Source: an uncultured Adlercreutzia sp. (GTDB lineage Bacteria; Actinomycetota; Coriobacteriia; Coriobacteriales; Eggerthellaceae). From it: a stretch of DNA of 32,029 nt. Both the position numbers and the translations under genes were made by a program. The stretch lies in NCBI GenBank assembly GCA_902478715.1, contig CABSMC010000025.1, positions 1 to 32,029 of the forward strand, written 5' to 3'. Of this stretch, positions 1 to 7,296 are shown one piece after another. Every line of letters begins with the position of its first letter. Positions within the stretch are counted from its first letter, which is position 1. Below the pieces are notes generated by a model. That model had not been told where the DNA came from. It ran no database searches and worked only from the letters and a program-made list of their open reading frames with translations.

Positions 1-131
1 CTCTGGCCCATGGGCGCGAGCTGGCGGTAGCTCTCGCGGCGGCCGTCCGAGACCTATCCGTGTCCCTTCGGTAAAAACCGAGGACTTCCCCAGACAAGGA
101 GAAAGCAGATATGCAAGAGAAGGAGGCTTTA

Positions 132-2324
132 ATGCACTGCAATCCCACCAGGCGAACCTTCCTGAAGGGTACCGCCGCCACCGCTGCGCTGGCTGCTGTG
201 GGCACTTGCTCGGTGGCCGCGTGGCGGGCCGAGCAGGCCGAGGCCGCCGCCACGGGCGCGGCCAAGATTCAGGGCGCATCGCTGTGCAACGGCTGCTCCA
301 GCAAGTGCGGCCTGATCGCCACCGCTCTCGACGGGCGGTTGTGGACCGTCGAGGGCATGAAGGAGCACCCCTATTCCAAGGGAACGCTCTGCGGTCGCGG
401 TCACGGCGCGGCTCAGTGGGCCTATTCCGACGGCCGGCTGACTCAGCCTATGAAGCGCGCCGCCGACGGCAGCTTCGTCCCTATCAGCTGGGATGACGCT
501 CTGTCCGAAATTGGCGCGAAGGTGCAGGAGATCATCGCCGAGGCCGGCCCCGAGGCGCTGGCCATCATCCAAGATCCGCGCCCCTCGGGCAAGTACTACA
601 GCAAGCGCTTCATGAACGCGCTCGGCTCACCCAACGTGTACACCCATGCCGCTGCCTGCAATCTGTCGAAAGAGAGCGGTATTCAGGAAGCCACGGGAGC
701 CCAGAACTTCTCGGTGGACTTCCCCAACACCAAAATGGTGGTGTTCATCGGCCGCAGCTATGGCGATGGCATCCGTCCCTCCTCGGTGAAGAGCTTGGCC
801 GGAGCGGCCGAGGGCGGGGCGCGGGTGGTCATCGTGGATCCGCGCCTGAACAACACCGGCGTCTTTGCTACCGACTGGGTGCCTATCAGGCCCGGCGCTG
901 ATATCGCGTTCCTGCTCGGCATCGCGAACGTGCTGGTGACGCGCGACCTGTACGATCACGCGTTCGTTGAGCAGTCCGCCGTGGGCTTCCCGGAGTTCGC
1001 TGCTCGAGTGACCGAGTACACGCCGGAATGGGCCGAGGGCATCTGCGATGTGCCGGCCGATACCATCGTGGAAATCGCCGAGTCGCTGGCCGCCGCCGCA
1101 CCGGCCTGCGCTATCGAGCCTTCCTGGCGGGCAGCGTTCGGCTGCGCCTATCAAAACTCCTTCGAGACGGCTCGCGCGGTGTGCGCCGTGAATGCGCTTC
1201 TTGGCTGCTGGGGGCAGAAGGGCGGAGCGCTCATCACCTCTTCGCCCAAGGCGGGCGACGTGGATCCGGTGAAGTTCCCCGAGGTGCCCAAGCCGGCCGC
1301 CAAGCGTTTGGGCGACGCCGAGTACCCGCTGGCGCTCTCGGGCACCGGCACCAACCTGGCCGTGCTGAACGGCTGCGCCGATGGCGCCATCCAGGGCGTG
1401 TTCTTCTACAACTCCAACGCTGTGCAGGGGTACGCCCAGCCGGCGAAGTGGCGCGAGGCGCTTTCCCAGGCGAAGCTCGTGGTGACTATCGACGTGCAAA
1501 TGAGCGAGACTGCTTTGGCGTCGGACTACGTGCTGCCCGAGTGCACGGTGCTGGAGCGCCTGGAGCTGCCCGAGTTCATCGGCGGTAAGAAACACTATGT
1601 GGCTCTGCGCACTCCCATCATCGAGCGCATCCATCCCGAAACGCGCTCTTGCGACGAGATCTTCACCGCCCTAGCCGAGGCATGCGGCGTGGGACAGTAC
1701 TTCCCCTTCACGGTGGAAGAGCTGGCCGACGCGCAGCTGGCCAGCGTGGGCACCTCCCTTGATGCGGTGCGTGAGGCGGGTATCGTGGAATTGGCTGACC
1801 CCGGCTTCACGTTCGGCACGCCGACGTTCAAGACTCCGACGGAGAAGTTCCAGTTCGCCTCGGCGAAGGTGGCGGAAGCGGGCTTGAACCCGGTTATCGG
1901 CTACGTGCCGCGTCTGGTGGAGCCGGCCGAGGGCGAGTTCTCCCTCATCGGCGGCAAGCAGGGTATCCACTCCCACACCATGACGCTGAATCTGGAGGCG
2001 CTGAACGCCATCTCCCGGGAATATCAGCTTGAGCGGCTCTGGATGGCTGCCTCCGATGCCGCGGATCTGGGCATTGTCGACGGCGATACGGTGGAGCTTT
2101 CCTCCAGCGAGTGCTCAGGCCAGGTAGCTGTGAAGGTGACCGAGCGCTTGAAGCCCGGTGTGCTGTTTCTGCCCACCCATTACGGCGGCACATCGCCCTA
2201 TCTCACTCGGGCCCAGGGCTTTGGCCTCAACATGATGGATTTCGTTCCGCTGCATTTGGAACCCGGCGTAGGCTCCACCATGAGCCAGGAGGTAGCGGTG
2301 AAGGTTAGGAAGGTGGAAGGCTGA
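132..2324 (+). CDS. Tat-exported molybdopterin oxidoreductase, PhsA/PsrA-like catalytic subunit
   Basis: Catalytic subunit of a DMSO reductase family enzyme, probably binding bis-MGD molybdenum and one [4Fe-4S] cluster and acting outside the membrane. The start at 132 (730 aa) is preferred over the in-frame ATG at 111 because AGGAGG lies 5 nt upstream and the product then begins with a compact Tat signal (TRRTFLKG, residues 6-13, then a hydrophobic stretch). Cluster ligands are Cys52, Cys55, Cys59 and Cys87 (C-x2-C-x3-C-x27-C). Cys176 in THAAACNLSK sits where thiosulfate/polysulfide reductases carry the Mo-ligating cysteine. Length fits PhsA (about 750 aa). The stop overlaps the start of the Fe-S subunit (TGATG), and an NrfD anchor follows, which is the PhsABC/PsrABC order. 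The substrate cannot be read from sequence: sulfur oxyanions or polysulfide are likeliest, arsenate or an organic acceptor possible. Confidence 0.9.
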   Translation: MHCNPTRRTFLKGTAATAALAAVGTCSVAAWRAEQAEAAATGAAKIQGASLCNGCSSKCGLIATALDGRLWTVEGMKEHPYSKGTLCGRGHGAAQWAYSDGRLTQPMKRAADGSFVPISWDDALSEIGAKVQEIIAEAGPEALAIIQDPRPSGKYYSKRFMNALGSPNVYTHAAACNLSKESGIQEATGAQNFSVDFPNTKMVVFIGRSYGDGIRPSSVKSLAGAAEGGARVVIVDPRLNNTGVFATDWVPIRPGADIAFLLGIANVLVTRDLYDHAFVEQSAVGFPEFAARVTEYTPEWAEGICDVPADTIVEIAESLAAAAPACAIEPSWRAAFGCAYQNSFETARAVCAVNALLGCWGQKGGALITSSPKAGDVDPVKFPEVPKPAAKRLGDAEYPLALSGTGTNLAVLNGCADGAIQGVFFYNSNAVQGYAQPAKWREALSQAKLVVTIDVQMSETALASDYVLPECTVLERLELPEFIGGKKHYVALRTPIIERIHPETRSCDEIFTALAEACGVGQYFPFTVEELADAQLASVGTSLDAVREAGIVELADPGFTFGTPTFKTPTEKFQFASAKVAEAGLNPVIGYVPRLVEPAEGEFSLIGGKQGIHSHTMTLNLEALNAISREYQLERLWMAASDAADLGIVDGDTVELSSSECSGQVAVKVTERLKPGVLFLPTHYGGTSPYLTRAQGFGLNMMDFVPLHLEPGVGSTMSQEVAVKVRKVEG

Positions 2325-2860
2325 TGGCCCGTTACGGAATGCTCATCAACACGAAGAAGTGCGTTGGCTGCTACGCCTGCCGCGTGGCCTGTCAGATGGT
2401 GAACGGGCTCGAGTCCGATGAGGCGTTCATCAAATTCGACGAGATGGAGCAGGGGGTCTACCCCAACGTGTATGCGGAAGTGGTGCCAGTGCAGTGCATG
2501 CACTGCGAGGACGCTCCCTGCGAGGCGGTGTGCCCCACCCATGCCACCTATACGACCGACTCGGGCGTGGTGCTGGTAGACGAGGAACGGTGCATCGGCT
2601 GCAAGTACTGCATGGCCGCCTGCCCCTACGGCGCCCGCATCCAGATTAAGAAGACCGGCGTTATCGAGAAATGCCGCTTCTGCTGGTACGAGGGCGAGCC
2701 GGGCAACCCGCCGCGTTGCGTGGGCACCTGCATCTCCGGCGCTCGCCTGTTTGGCGACCTGGACGATCCGCAGAGCGAGATCTGCCAGGAAATCGCTCGC
2801 ACCAATGCCCAGCCGCTGGCGGGCGACCTGACCACCGCGAAAATCTACTACGTGAGGTGA
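2324..2860 (+). CDS. 4Fe-4S ferredoxin-type electron-transfer subunit (PhsB/PsrB-like)
   Basis: This 178-aa protein should relay electrons between the NrfD membrane subunit and the molybdoenzyme encoded just upstream. It has sixteen cysteines in four ferredoxin-type groups: 13/16/19/23, 58/61/66/70, 90/93/96/100 and 117/120/132/136, enough for four [4Fe-4S] clusters. It has no signal peptide, so export as a complex with the Tat-targeted catalytic subunit is expected for this family. The ATG overlaps the upstream stop by one base (TGATG), indicating translational coupling, and the NrfD gene starts 6 nt downstream. Family membership is clear; the specific respiratory substrate is not. Confidence 0.92.
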   Translation: MARYGMLINTKKCVGCYACRVACQMVNGLESDEAFIKFDEMEQGVYPNVYAEVVPVQCMHCEDAPCEAVCPTHATYTTDSGVVLVDEERCIGCKYCMAACPYGARIQIKKTGVIEKCRFCWYEGEPGNPPRCVGTCISGARLFGDLDDPQSEICQEIARTNAQPLAGDLTTAKIYYVR

Positions 2861-2866
2861 TGATCA

Positions 2867-3733
2867 ATGGTTTGGGGATCTATGATCGCTTGGTACCTGT
2901 TTTTGGCGGGCGCATCGGCCGGCGCCTTCCTCACTTCAGCCTTTGTGGAGGCGAAGTATCCCGACAGCGTGAAGATGCGCGTCGCGGGCCGCATTATCTC
3001 GCCCATCTTTCTGGGCATCGGTCTGCTCATGCTCATGTTGGACGCCGAGGCCGGGCTGCACAACCCGCTGCGGTTCTTCTATCTTATTATGAACCCGGGC
3101 TCGGTGATGACGCTGGGCGTGTACTTCATCTGCGTGTTCATGCCGGTGTCCATTGCCGCGGCGCTGCTTGAGGTGCTGCGTCGCCCGGTGCCGAAGTGGC
3201 TCACCTGGACAGGTATCGTATCCGCGTTCTGCGTGGCGGCCTACACCGGCTTTCTACTGGGGGTCGTGAGCGCCTACCCGCTGTGGAACAACGCCATTTT
3301 GCCGGTGCTGTTCGTGGTGTCGGCTCTGTCGGCGGGTCTGGCGGCTACGAGCTTGGTGGGCCTTATCACCGATCGTGAGCGCTTCGAGCAGATGTGGCTC
3401 ATCAAGAAGAGCCACGTGATTCTGTCGGCTATCGAGATGGTGGTGCTTGCAACCATGCTCATCATCGTGAGCTCGGGCAGTCCCGAGGGCGCCGCATCGG
3501 TTGCCTCGCTCGTGTCGGGCCAGTACGCGCCAATGTTCTGGGGCGGTCTGGTGCTGCTTGGCCTGGTGGCGCCGTTTGCCATCGAGGGCTACCCGGTGTT
3601 TGTCACGCGAAAGGTGGAGACCTCCACCACCTCTATGGTGGTGAGCGTCATCGGCGAGGGCGGTGTCCTTGTGGGTGGTTTCATGCTGCGTCTGCTGGTC
3701 ATTCTGGCGGCTCTACCGGTGCTGTACCTGTAG
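2867..3733 (+). CDS. NrfD/PsrC-type membrane anchor and quinol-interacting subunit
   Basis: This 288-aa polytopic protein has about eight hydrophobic helices (starting near residues 5, 43, 78, 109, 138, 178, 215 and 255) and no soluble domain. It matches the NrfD/PsrC family, which anchors the Fe-S and molybdoenzyme subunits and exchanges electrons with menaquinol. The start at 2867 lies 6 nt after the Fe-S gene and is preceded by GTGAGGTGAT. It completes a catalytic, Fe-S and anchor operon. The 3' end is odd: a 34-bp segment covering the last codons and the stop is repeated once directly downstream (3706-3773). A hairpin at 3838-3872 probably ends transcription. Confidence 0.9.
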   Translation: MVWGSMIAWYLFLAGASAGAFLTSAFVEAKYPDSVKMRVAGRIISPIFLGIGLLMLMLDAEAGLHNPLRFFYLIMNPGSVMTLGVYFICVFMPVSIAAALLEVLRRPVPKWLTWTGIVSAFCVAAYTGFLLGVVSAYPLWNNAILPVLFVVSALSAGLAATSLVGLITDRERFEQMWLIKKSHVILSAIEMVVLATMLIIVSSGSPEGAASVASLVSGQYAPMFWGGLVLLGLVAPFAIEGYPVFVTRKVETSTTSMVVSVIGEGGVLVGGFMLRLLVILAALPVLYL

Positions 3734-3773
3734 CGAGATGGCGGCGCTGCCGGTGCTGTGCTCGTAGCGCGAT
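3706..3773. repeat. 34-bp imperfect tandem duplication over the nrfD-like stop codon
   Basis: Unit 1 is 3706-3739 and unit 2 is 3740-3773. They share the framework GGCGGC..T.CCGGTGCTGT and TAGCG.GAT with a few substitutions. A third partial copy (GGCGGCGCT) follows at 3774. The unit is not a multiple of three and the stop lies in unit 1, so the protein is unaffected. Confidence 0.6.
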
Positions 3774-3837
3774 GGCGGCGCTCGCCGGGCGATCGGGCGC
3801 CCCGGGGCTTTCTCCCATAGGCGACGCGTCGCCTGCG

Positions 3838-3872
3838 GCAAGGCCGTGGTCCTTCCGGGATCGCGGCCTTGC
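3838..3872. terminator. Hairpin between convergent operons, probable bidirectional terminator
   Basis: Arms at 3838-3852 and 3858-3872 pair over 15 positions (13 Watson-Crick, 2 G-U when read on the + strand) around a 5-nt loop. It lies between the end of the NrfD gene and the end of the convergent ATPase gene. There is no clear U-tract on either side, so it is not a textbook intrinsic terminator. Confidence 0.45.
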
Positions 3873-3927
3873 TCTTGCTGTGGCTTGGATCCTTTGCCGG
3901 GGCAAGGCGCTGCGGTCGCGCTGGGGG

Positions 3928-5451
3928 CTACTCCTCTTCCAGTGTGATGCGGTCGATGCGGGCGGCCAGGTCGTGGCCGCGCTCGTAGAACTGGAGGTTC
4001 TGGTTGTGGGCGAAGTAGCGGTCGCAGCCGTGGTCGTTGATGAAGGCCATGCCGGCACGGCTCACGGACAAGTCGGTCACCAGCATGAGCATCTCCTGCC
4101 CCTCACCGAAGGCCTCTTCCACGAACTTGAATACGTTATCGAGGGCGGTCGTCGCCTCGTCGATGGCCGCGTCCAGTTCGTCGAGCCGCTCGTTGAAGCG
4201 CTCGCGCAGCAAGTTGAACGTGGCGCCCTTGGGCATGTCGGCCCCGATGCGCAGCGCCTCGTCCAGAAGGCCGATGGTCCGTTCGAAGGAGCGGTAGCGC
4301 TCGTCGGAAAGCAGGCTCGCGGCCCGTTCCGTGTCGCGGGTGCGTGCCAGTTCGGTGGCCGTGGCGCGAATGAGCGCGCTCGCATCGGCGTCTTCGGCCG
4401 CACCTTCGTCGGCTAAGCGCTCCTTCAAATCGGCCAACACGCCATGAGTGAACGCGGCTGCTTTCTCTTCCATAACCGCCTCGCGCAAGCAGCTCACCGT
4501 GGCGTCCACGATAAGTCCCATGACGGCCACGCGCTCGTCGAAGGGCGCCGCCGCGGCCCGCTCGGCCAGGCCGGTATCGGCGCTGCCGTCCAAGATGCGA
4601 TCGATCTGGTAGTCGCTGCGGTACTTCGTGAACAGGTCGTAATACATGGCGAACCGCTTCGCAATCTCGCCGTTCTGCACGTACTGCTCCACGAGCAGCT
4701 CATCAACGGTGAGCCCCTGGGCCTCGTAGAGTTTGATCATCGCCGACAGATCGTCCCAGCCGCGGGCCGTCACGAACGACGCGCCGTCGGGGGTGGCTTC
4801 CACGGCGTAGAAGTGGGAGCGCTCGATGTCCAGGTAGGTGATGACCGCCGGATGCACCTCGGTGGACACGGCGAACTCGCGCCAGACGTCGAAGTCGGGT
4901 TCCACCTCGATGCGCTTGAGGCGGTCCCAGGTGGCGATGTCGAAGTCGTGGGCCGTGCGGTTGTACTCGGGCGGGTTGCCGGCCGTCACGACGATCCAGC
5001 CGTCGGGCACCGCATGGCGGCCGAAGATCTTGTATTGCAGAAACTGCAGCATGGCCGGCGTGAGCGTCTCCGATACGCAGTTGATCTCGTCGAGGAACAA
5101 AATGCCCTCGCGACGCCCCGTGGCCTCCATCGCCTCATAGACCGAGGCGATGATCTCGCTCATGGTGTATTCGGACACCTGGTATTCCACGCCGTCATAG
5201 GTTTTCGTCGCGATGAACGGCAGGCCCAGCGCGCTTTGGCGGGTATGGTGGGTCATGGAATACGACACGAATCCCACTTCCAGTTCTTGCGCGATCTGCT
5301 CCATGATGGCCGTCTTGCCGATGCCCGGCGCGCCCAGCAGGAACACCGGACGCTGGCGCTCGGGCGGCAGAAGATAGTTGCCGAACTCGTCTTTAGTGAA
5401 ATAGGCGACCATGGCGTTTTTGATCTGCTGTTTTGCTTCGCGGATATTCAT
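3928..5451 (-). CDS. MoxR-type AAA+ ATPase
   Basis: This 507-aa cytosolic ATPase has an N-terminal AAA+ module: Walker A GAPGIGKT (residues 40-47), Walker B ILFLDE (117-122) and a sensor-1-like TAGNP (157-161). The C-terminal half, after about residue 280, is long, helical and acidic with possible coiled coil (many Glu/Arg-rich segments). MoxR ATPases typically pair with VWA proteins to remodel or activate metalloenzymes or membrane complexes. Here the VWA gene lies directly upstream with a 4-bp overlap (start 5451, VWA stop 5448), so the two form an operon. The operon converges on the molybdoenzyme operon at 132-3733; a role in maturing that enzyme is possible but rests only on proximity. 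The C-terminal half matches no domain I can name. Confidence 0.88.
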   Translation of the reverse strand: MNIREAKQQIKNAMVAYFTKDEFGNYLLPPERQRPVFLLGAPGIGKTAIMEQIAQELEVGFVSYSMTHHTRQSALGLPFIATKTYDGVEYQVSEYTMSEIIASVYEAMEATGRREGILFLDEINCVSETLTPAMLQFLQYKIFGRHAVPDGWIVVTAGNPPEYNRTAHDFDIATWDRLKRIEVEPDFDVWREFAVSTEVHPAVITYLDIERSHFYAVEATPDGASFVTARGWDDLSAMIKLYEAQGLTVDELLVEQYVQNGEIAKRFAMYYDLFTKYRSDYQIDRILDGSADTGLAERAAAAPFDERVAVMGLIVDATVSCLREAVMEEKAAAFTHGVLADLKERLADEGAAEDADASALIRATATELARTRDTERAASLLSDERYRSFERTIGLLDEALRIGADMPKGATFNLLRERFNERLDELDAAIDEATTALDNVFKFVEEAFGEGQEMLMLVTDLSVSRAGMAFINDHGCDRYFAHNQNLQFYERGHDLAARIDRITLEEE

Positions 5452-6992
5452 AGCGGCTCCTCTTCTAGCACGAAGGTTTCATCCAGGATTACTTTCATGG
5501 CCCAGGGCGGCACGGGGGCCGAGGCGGCGGCATCGTCGGAATCGAGGAACACGAAGGCGGTCTCGTAGGCAGGGCGGCGCGTGGGATAGGTGCCCTGGCC
5601 ATCGGTGAAGTAGATGAGGCCGCCCAAATCGTTCAGCGCGCCGGTGGCGAGCGCTTCGTCCACGTAGTTGAACACCGGGCGGAAATCGGTACCGCCGAGC
5701 CCCTTGATGGTGGGGTTTTCCAGATAGTCTCCCAAATCGCTCAGGCAGGTGATGCGTGCGACGTCGGTAATGGCGGCGTCGCACTGCACAATGAGGACGT
5801 TCATGTGCGAGAAGAAGCTCGTTTCGTCAGCCAGGATGGAATAGGTGCGCTCGATGAACTTGCGCACCAGGCCGTCTTTGGTGGAGGCCGAGGTGTCGAT
5901 GGCGATGACGAAGTCGCGGATGCGTTTCTCCTCGGCAAATTCCACTGGTTCCACGAGTGGCAGGTTGCCGTACAGCTCGAGCCCGTAGGTGTAGAACACG
6001 TAGTCGAACTCGTCGTCGTTCACGCGGATCTGCTCGCCCATGCGGGCGAATTTGCGCAGAAAGGCCCGATAATCGTGCTTTTCGCGGGTTACCTTGCGCA
6101 GATTCATGGCGAGGTTCGAGCCCTCGATGCCCCACAGCTTCGCGTAGGCATCCAGCTGGATGCCCATCTCCAGCGCCGCGTTCTCCCACTGCTCGCGGGA
6201 CCGGTCGAGCTGCACGGTGTCGGCAAAGCGCTCGCCGATGGCCCGGGCGGCGTTTTCGGGCGCGTCCTTCTGCGTAATGTCGGCGGCGTCCATCGCGCGG
6301 TGCGCCTTGTGGGAGTAGGGAACGTCGGCGGCTTCATCGGGTATGTCCATGTCGGTGCCGGAGGTATTGGCTTTGGCGGCGGGGGCGGCGGTGCGGCCCT
6401 CGCCTTCGGTGCCCTCGCCCTCTTTGGGGGCGGCGGTGTCTCCTTCGGCTATGATGACGGCATGCCAGGGGCGGTGGTCATCCACGTGGAAGCGAGCGCC
6501 GAGGCGGGCGAGCTCGTCGTCGGTTGCACCGGCGGCGCGTCGGTCGCGTAGAGCGGCGTAGATGCGTTCGGCAGTCATGAGGCCAGCCTCTTCGGCCATG
6601 CGCTCCAGCTCGGGACGCGAGGCTGCCGCTTGGGGCGTGCGCGTGGCGGGAAGATCGAGCTGATCGATCACCGATTCCACCACCATGTCGCAGGCGATGT
6701 CCCATAAAACGGGATCAATGCCCGCCCCGGGGTAAAGGTGCAGAAACACGTTGTGAAGCACCGTGTGCAGGTAGGCGCGAGAAGCTTCGGCCGGGTCGTT
6801 GGCGTAGGTGCGCGCCCAGGTGACGGGGTCGAATCGCAGATGCGCGCCATCGGTGGCGAGCGTAGCGCCGGGGATGGGCAGGGGCGCGAGTCGGGCAAAG
6901 GCTGCGCTCATGAAGCGCAGGTTTACCAAAAGCCCGTTGCGCACCAGGTCGAGAGCATCGAGGGCCAGCGCCTCCACCTCGTTTTTGCGCAC
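5448..6992 (-). CDS. VWA domain protein with degenerate DUF2201-type metallopeptidase region
   Basis: This 514-aa cytosolic protein is the partner of the MoxR ATPase. The start chosen is GTG at 6992 because AAAGGAGG lies a few bases upstream. An in-frame GTG at 7043 would add 17 residues but falls inside an inverted repeat and lacks a ribosome site. The N-terminal region resembles the DUF2201 metallopeptidase-like domain, but its HExxH position reads His76-Thr-Val-Leu-His80, with the catalytic Glu missing, followed by His85. Residues about 210-250 are a low-complexity Gly/Glu/Ala linker. The C-terminal VWA domain has a MIDAS motif DTSAS (Asp366, Ser368, Ser370), with further Asp/Thr positions such as GGTDF downstream. 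It probably works as a metal-dependent adaptor in a MoxR-VWA remodelling pair with unknown client. Confidence 0.87.
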   Translation of the reverse strand: MRKNEVEALALDALDLVRNGLLVNLRFMSAAFARLAPLPIPGATLATDGAHLRFDPVTWARTYANDPAEASRAYLHTVLHNVFLHLYPGAGIDPVLWDIACDMVVESVIDQLDLPATRTPQAAASRPELERMAEEAGLMTAERIYAALRDRRAAGATDDELARLGARFHVDDHRPWHAVIIAEGDTAAPKEGEGTEGEGRTAAPAAKANTSGTDMDIPDEAADVPYSHKAHRAMDAADITQKDAPENAARAIGERFADTVQLDRSREQWENAALEMGIQLDAYAKLWGIEGSNLAMNLRKVTREKHDYRAFLRKFARMGEQIRVNDDEFDYVFYTYGLELYGNLPLVEPVEFAEEKRIRDFVIAIDTSASTKDGLVRKFIERTYSILADETSFFSHMNVLIVQCDAAITDVARITCLSDLGDYLENPTIKGLGGTDFRPVFNYVDEALATGALNDLGGLIYFTDGQGTYPTRRPAYETAFVFLDSDDAAASAPVPPWAMKVILDETFVLEEEPL

Positions 6993-7037
6993 GGCCCCTC
7001 CTTTCGCGGTTCGAGTGACAAACATTTCCTCATTTTT

Positions 7038-7187
7038 GGTCACAAAATCGACCTTTGAACTCTGATCGAGGGAAAGAGAAGATTGATTCTAATGCAATTC
7101 GATAAAATCAACGCCGCAAAGCGACCAGCTACCCCTTCCACGAGCGCCAATTCGCCGCGGAACAGTTCAAAAGTCGATTTTGTGACC
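7038..7187. repeat. 24-bp inverted repeat flanking a divergent intergenic region
   Basis: The arm at 7038-7061 (GGTCACAAAATCGAC followed by CTTTGAACT) is the reverse complement of 7164-7187 with one mismatch, separated by 102 nt. It sits in the roughly 300-bp gap between the VWA gene (minus) and the LRR gene (plus). The right arm lies just upstream of a possible promoter for the LRR gene (TTGTCA near 7204). It could be paired operators for the two divergent genes, or the ends of a small palindromic mobile element. The gap is visibly A/T-richer than its surroundings and holds no ORF I would support. Confidence 0.7.
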
Positions 7188-7296
7188 AGAAAACAAGATT
7201 CTTTTGTCATTGTGCCTCTATGGGTCGTAGTGTAGCATGGGCTTTACGCAGGGTAAACGGCCTTCAGGTGTCAAAATTGGGAAGGTGCACAAAATT

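Noticed and set aside
1..30. Possible C-terminal tail of an upstream gene (frame 1 reads LWPMGASWR then stop)
   Set aside because: Nine codons at the window edge are not enough to tell a gene end from chance.
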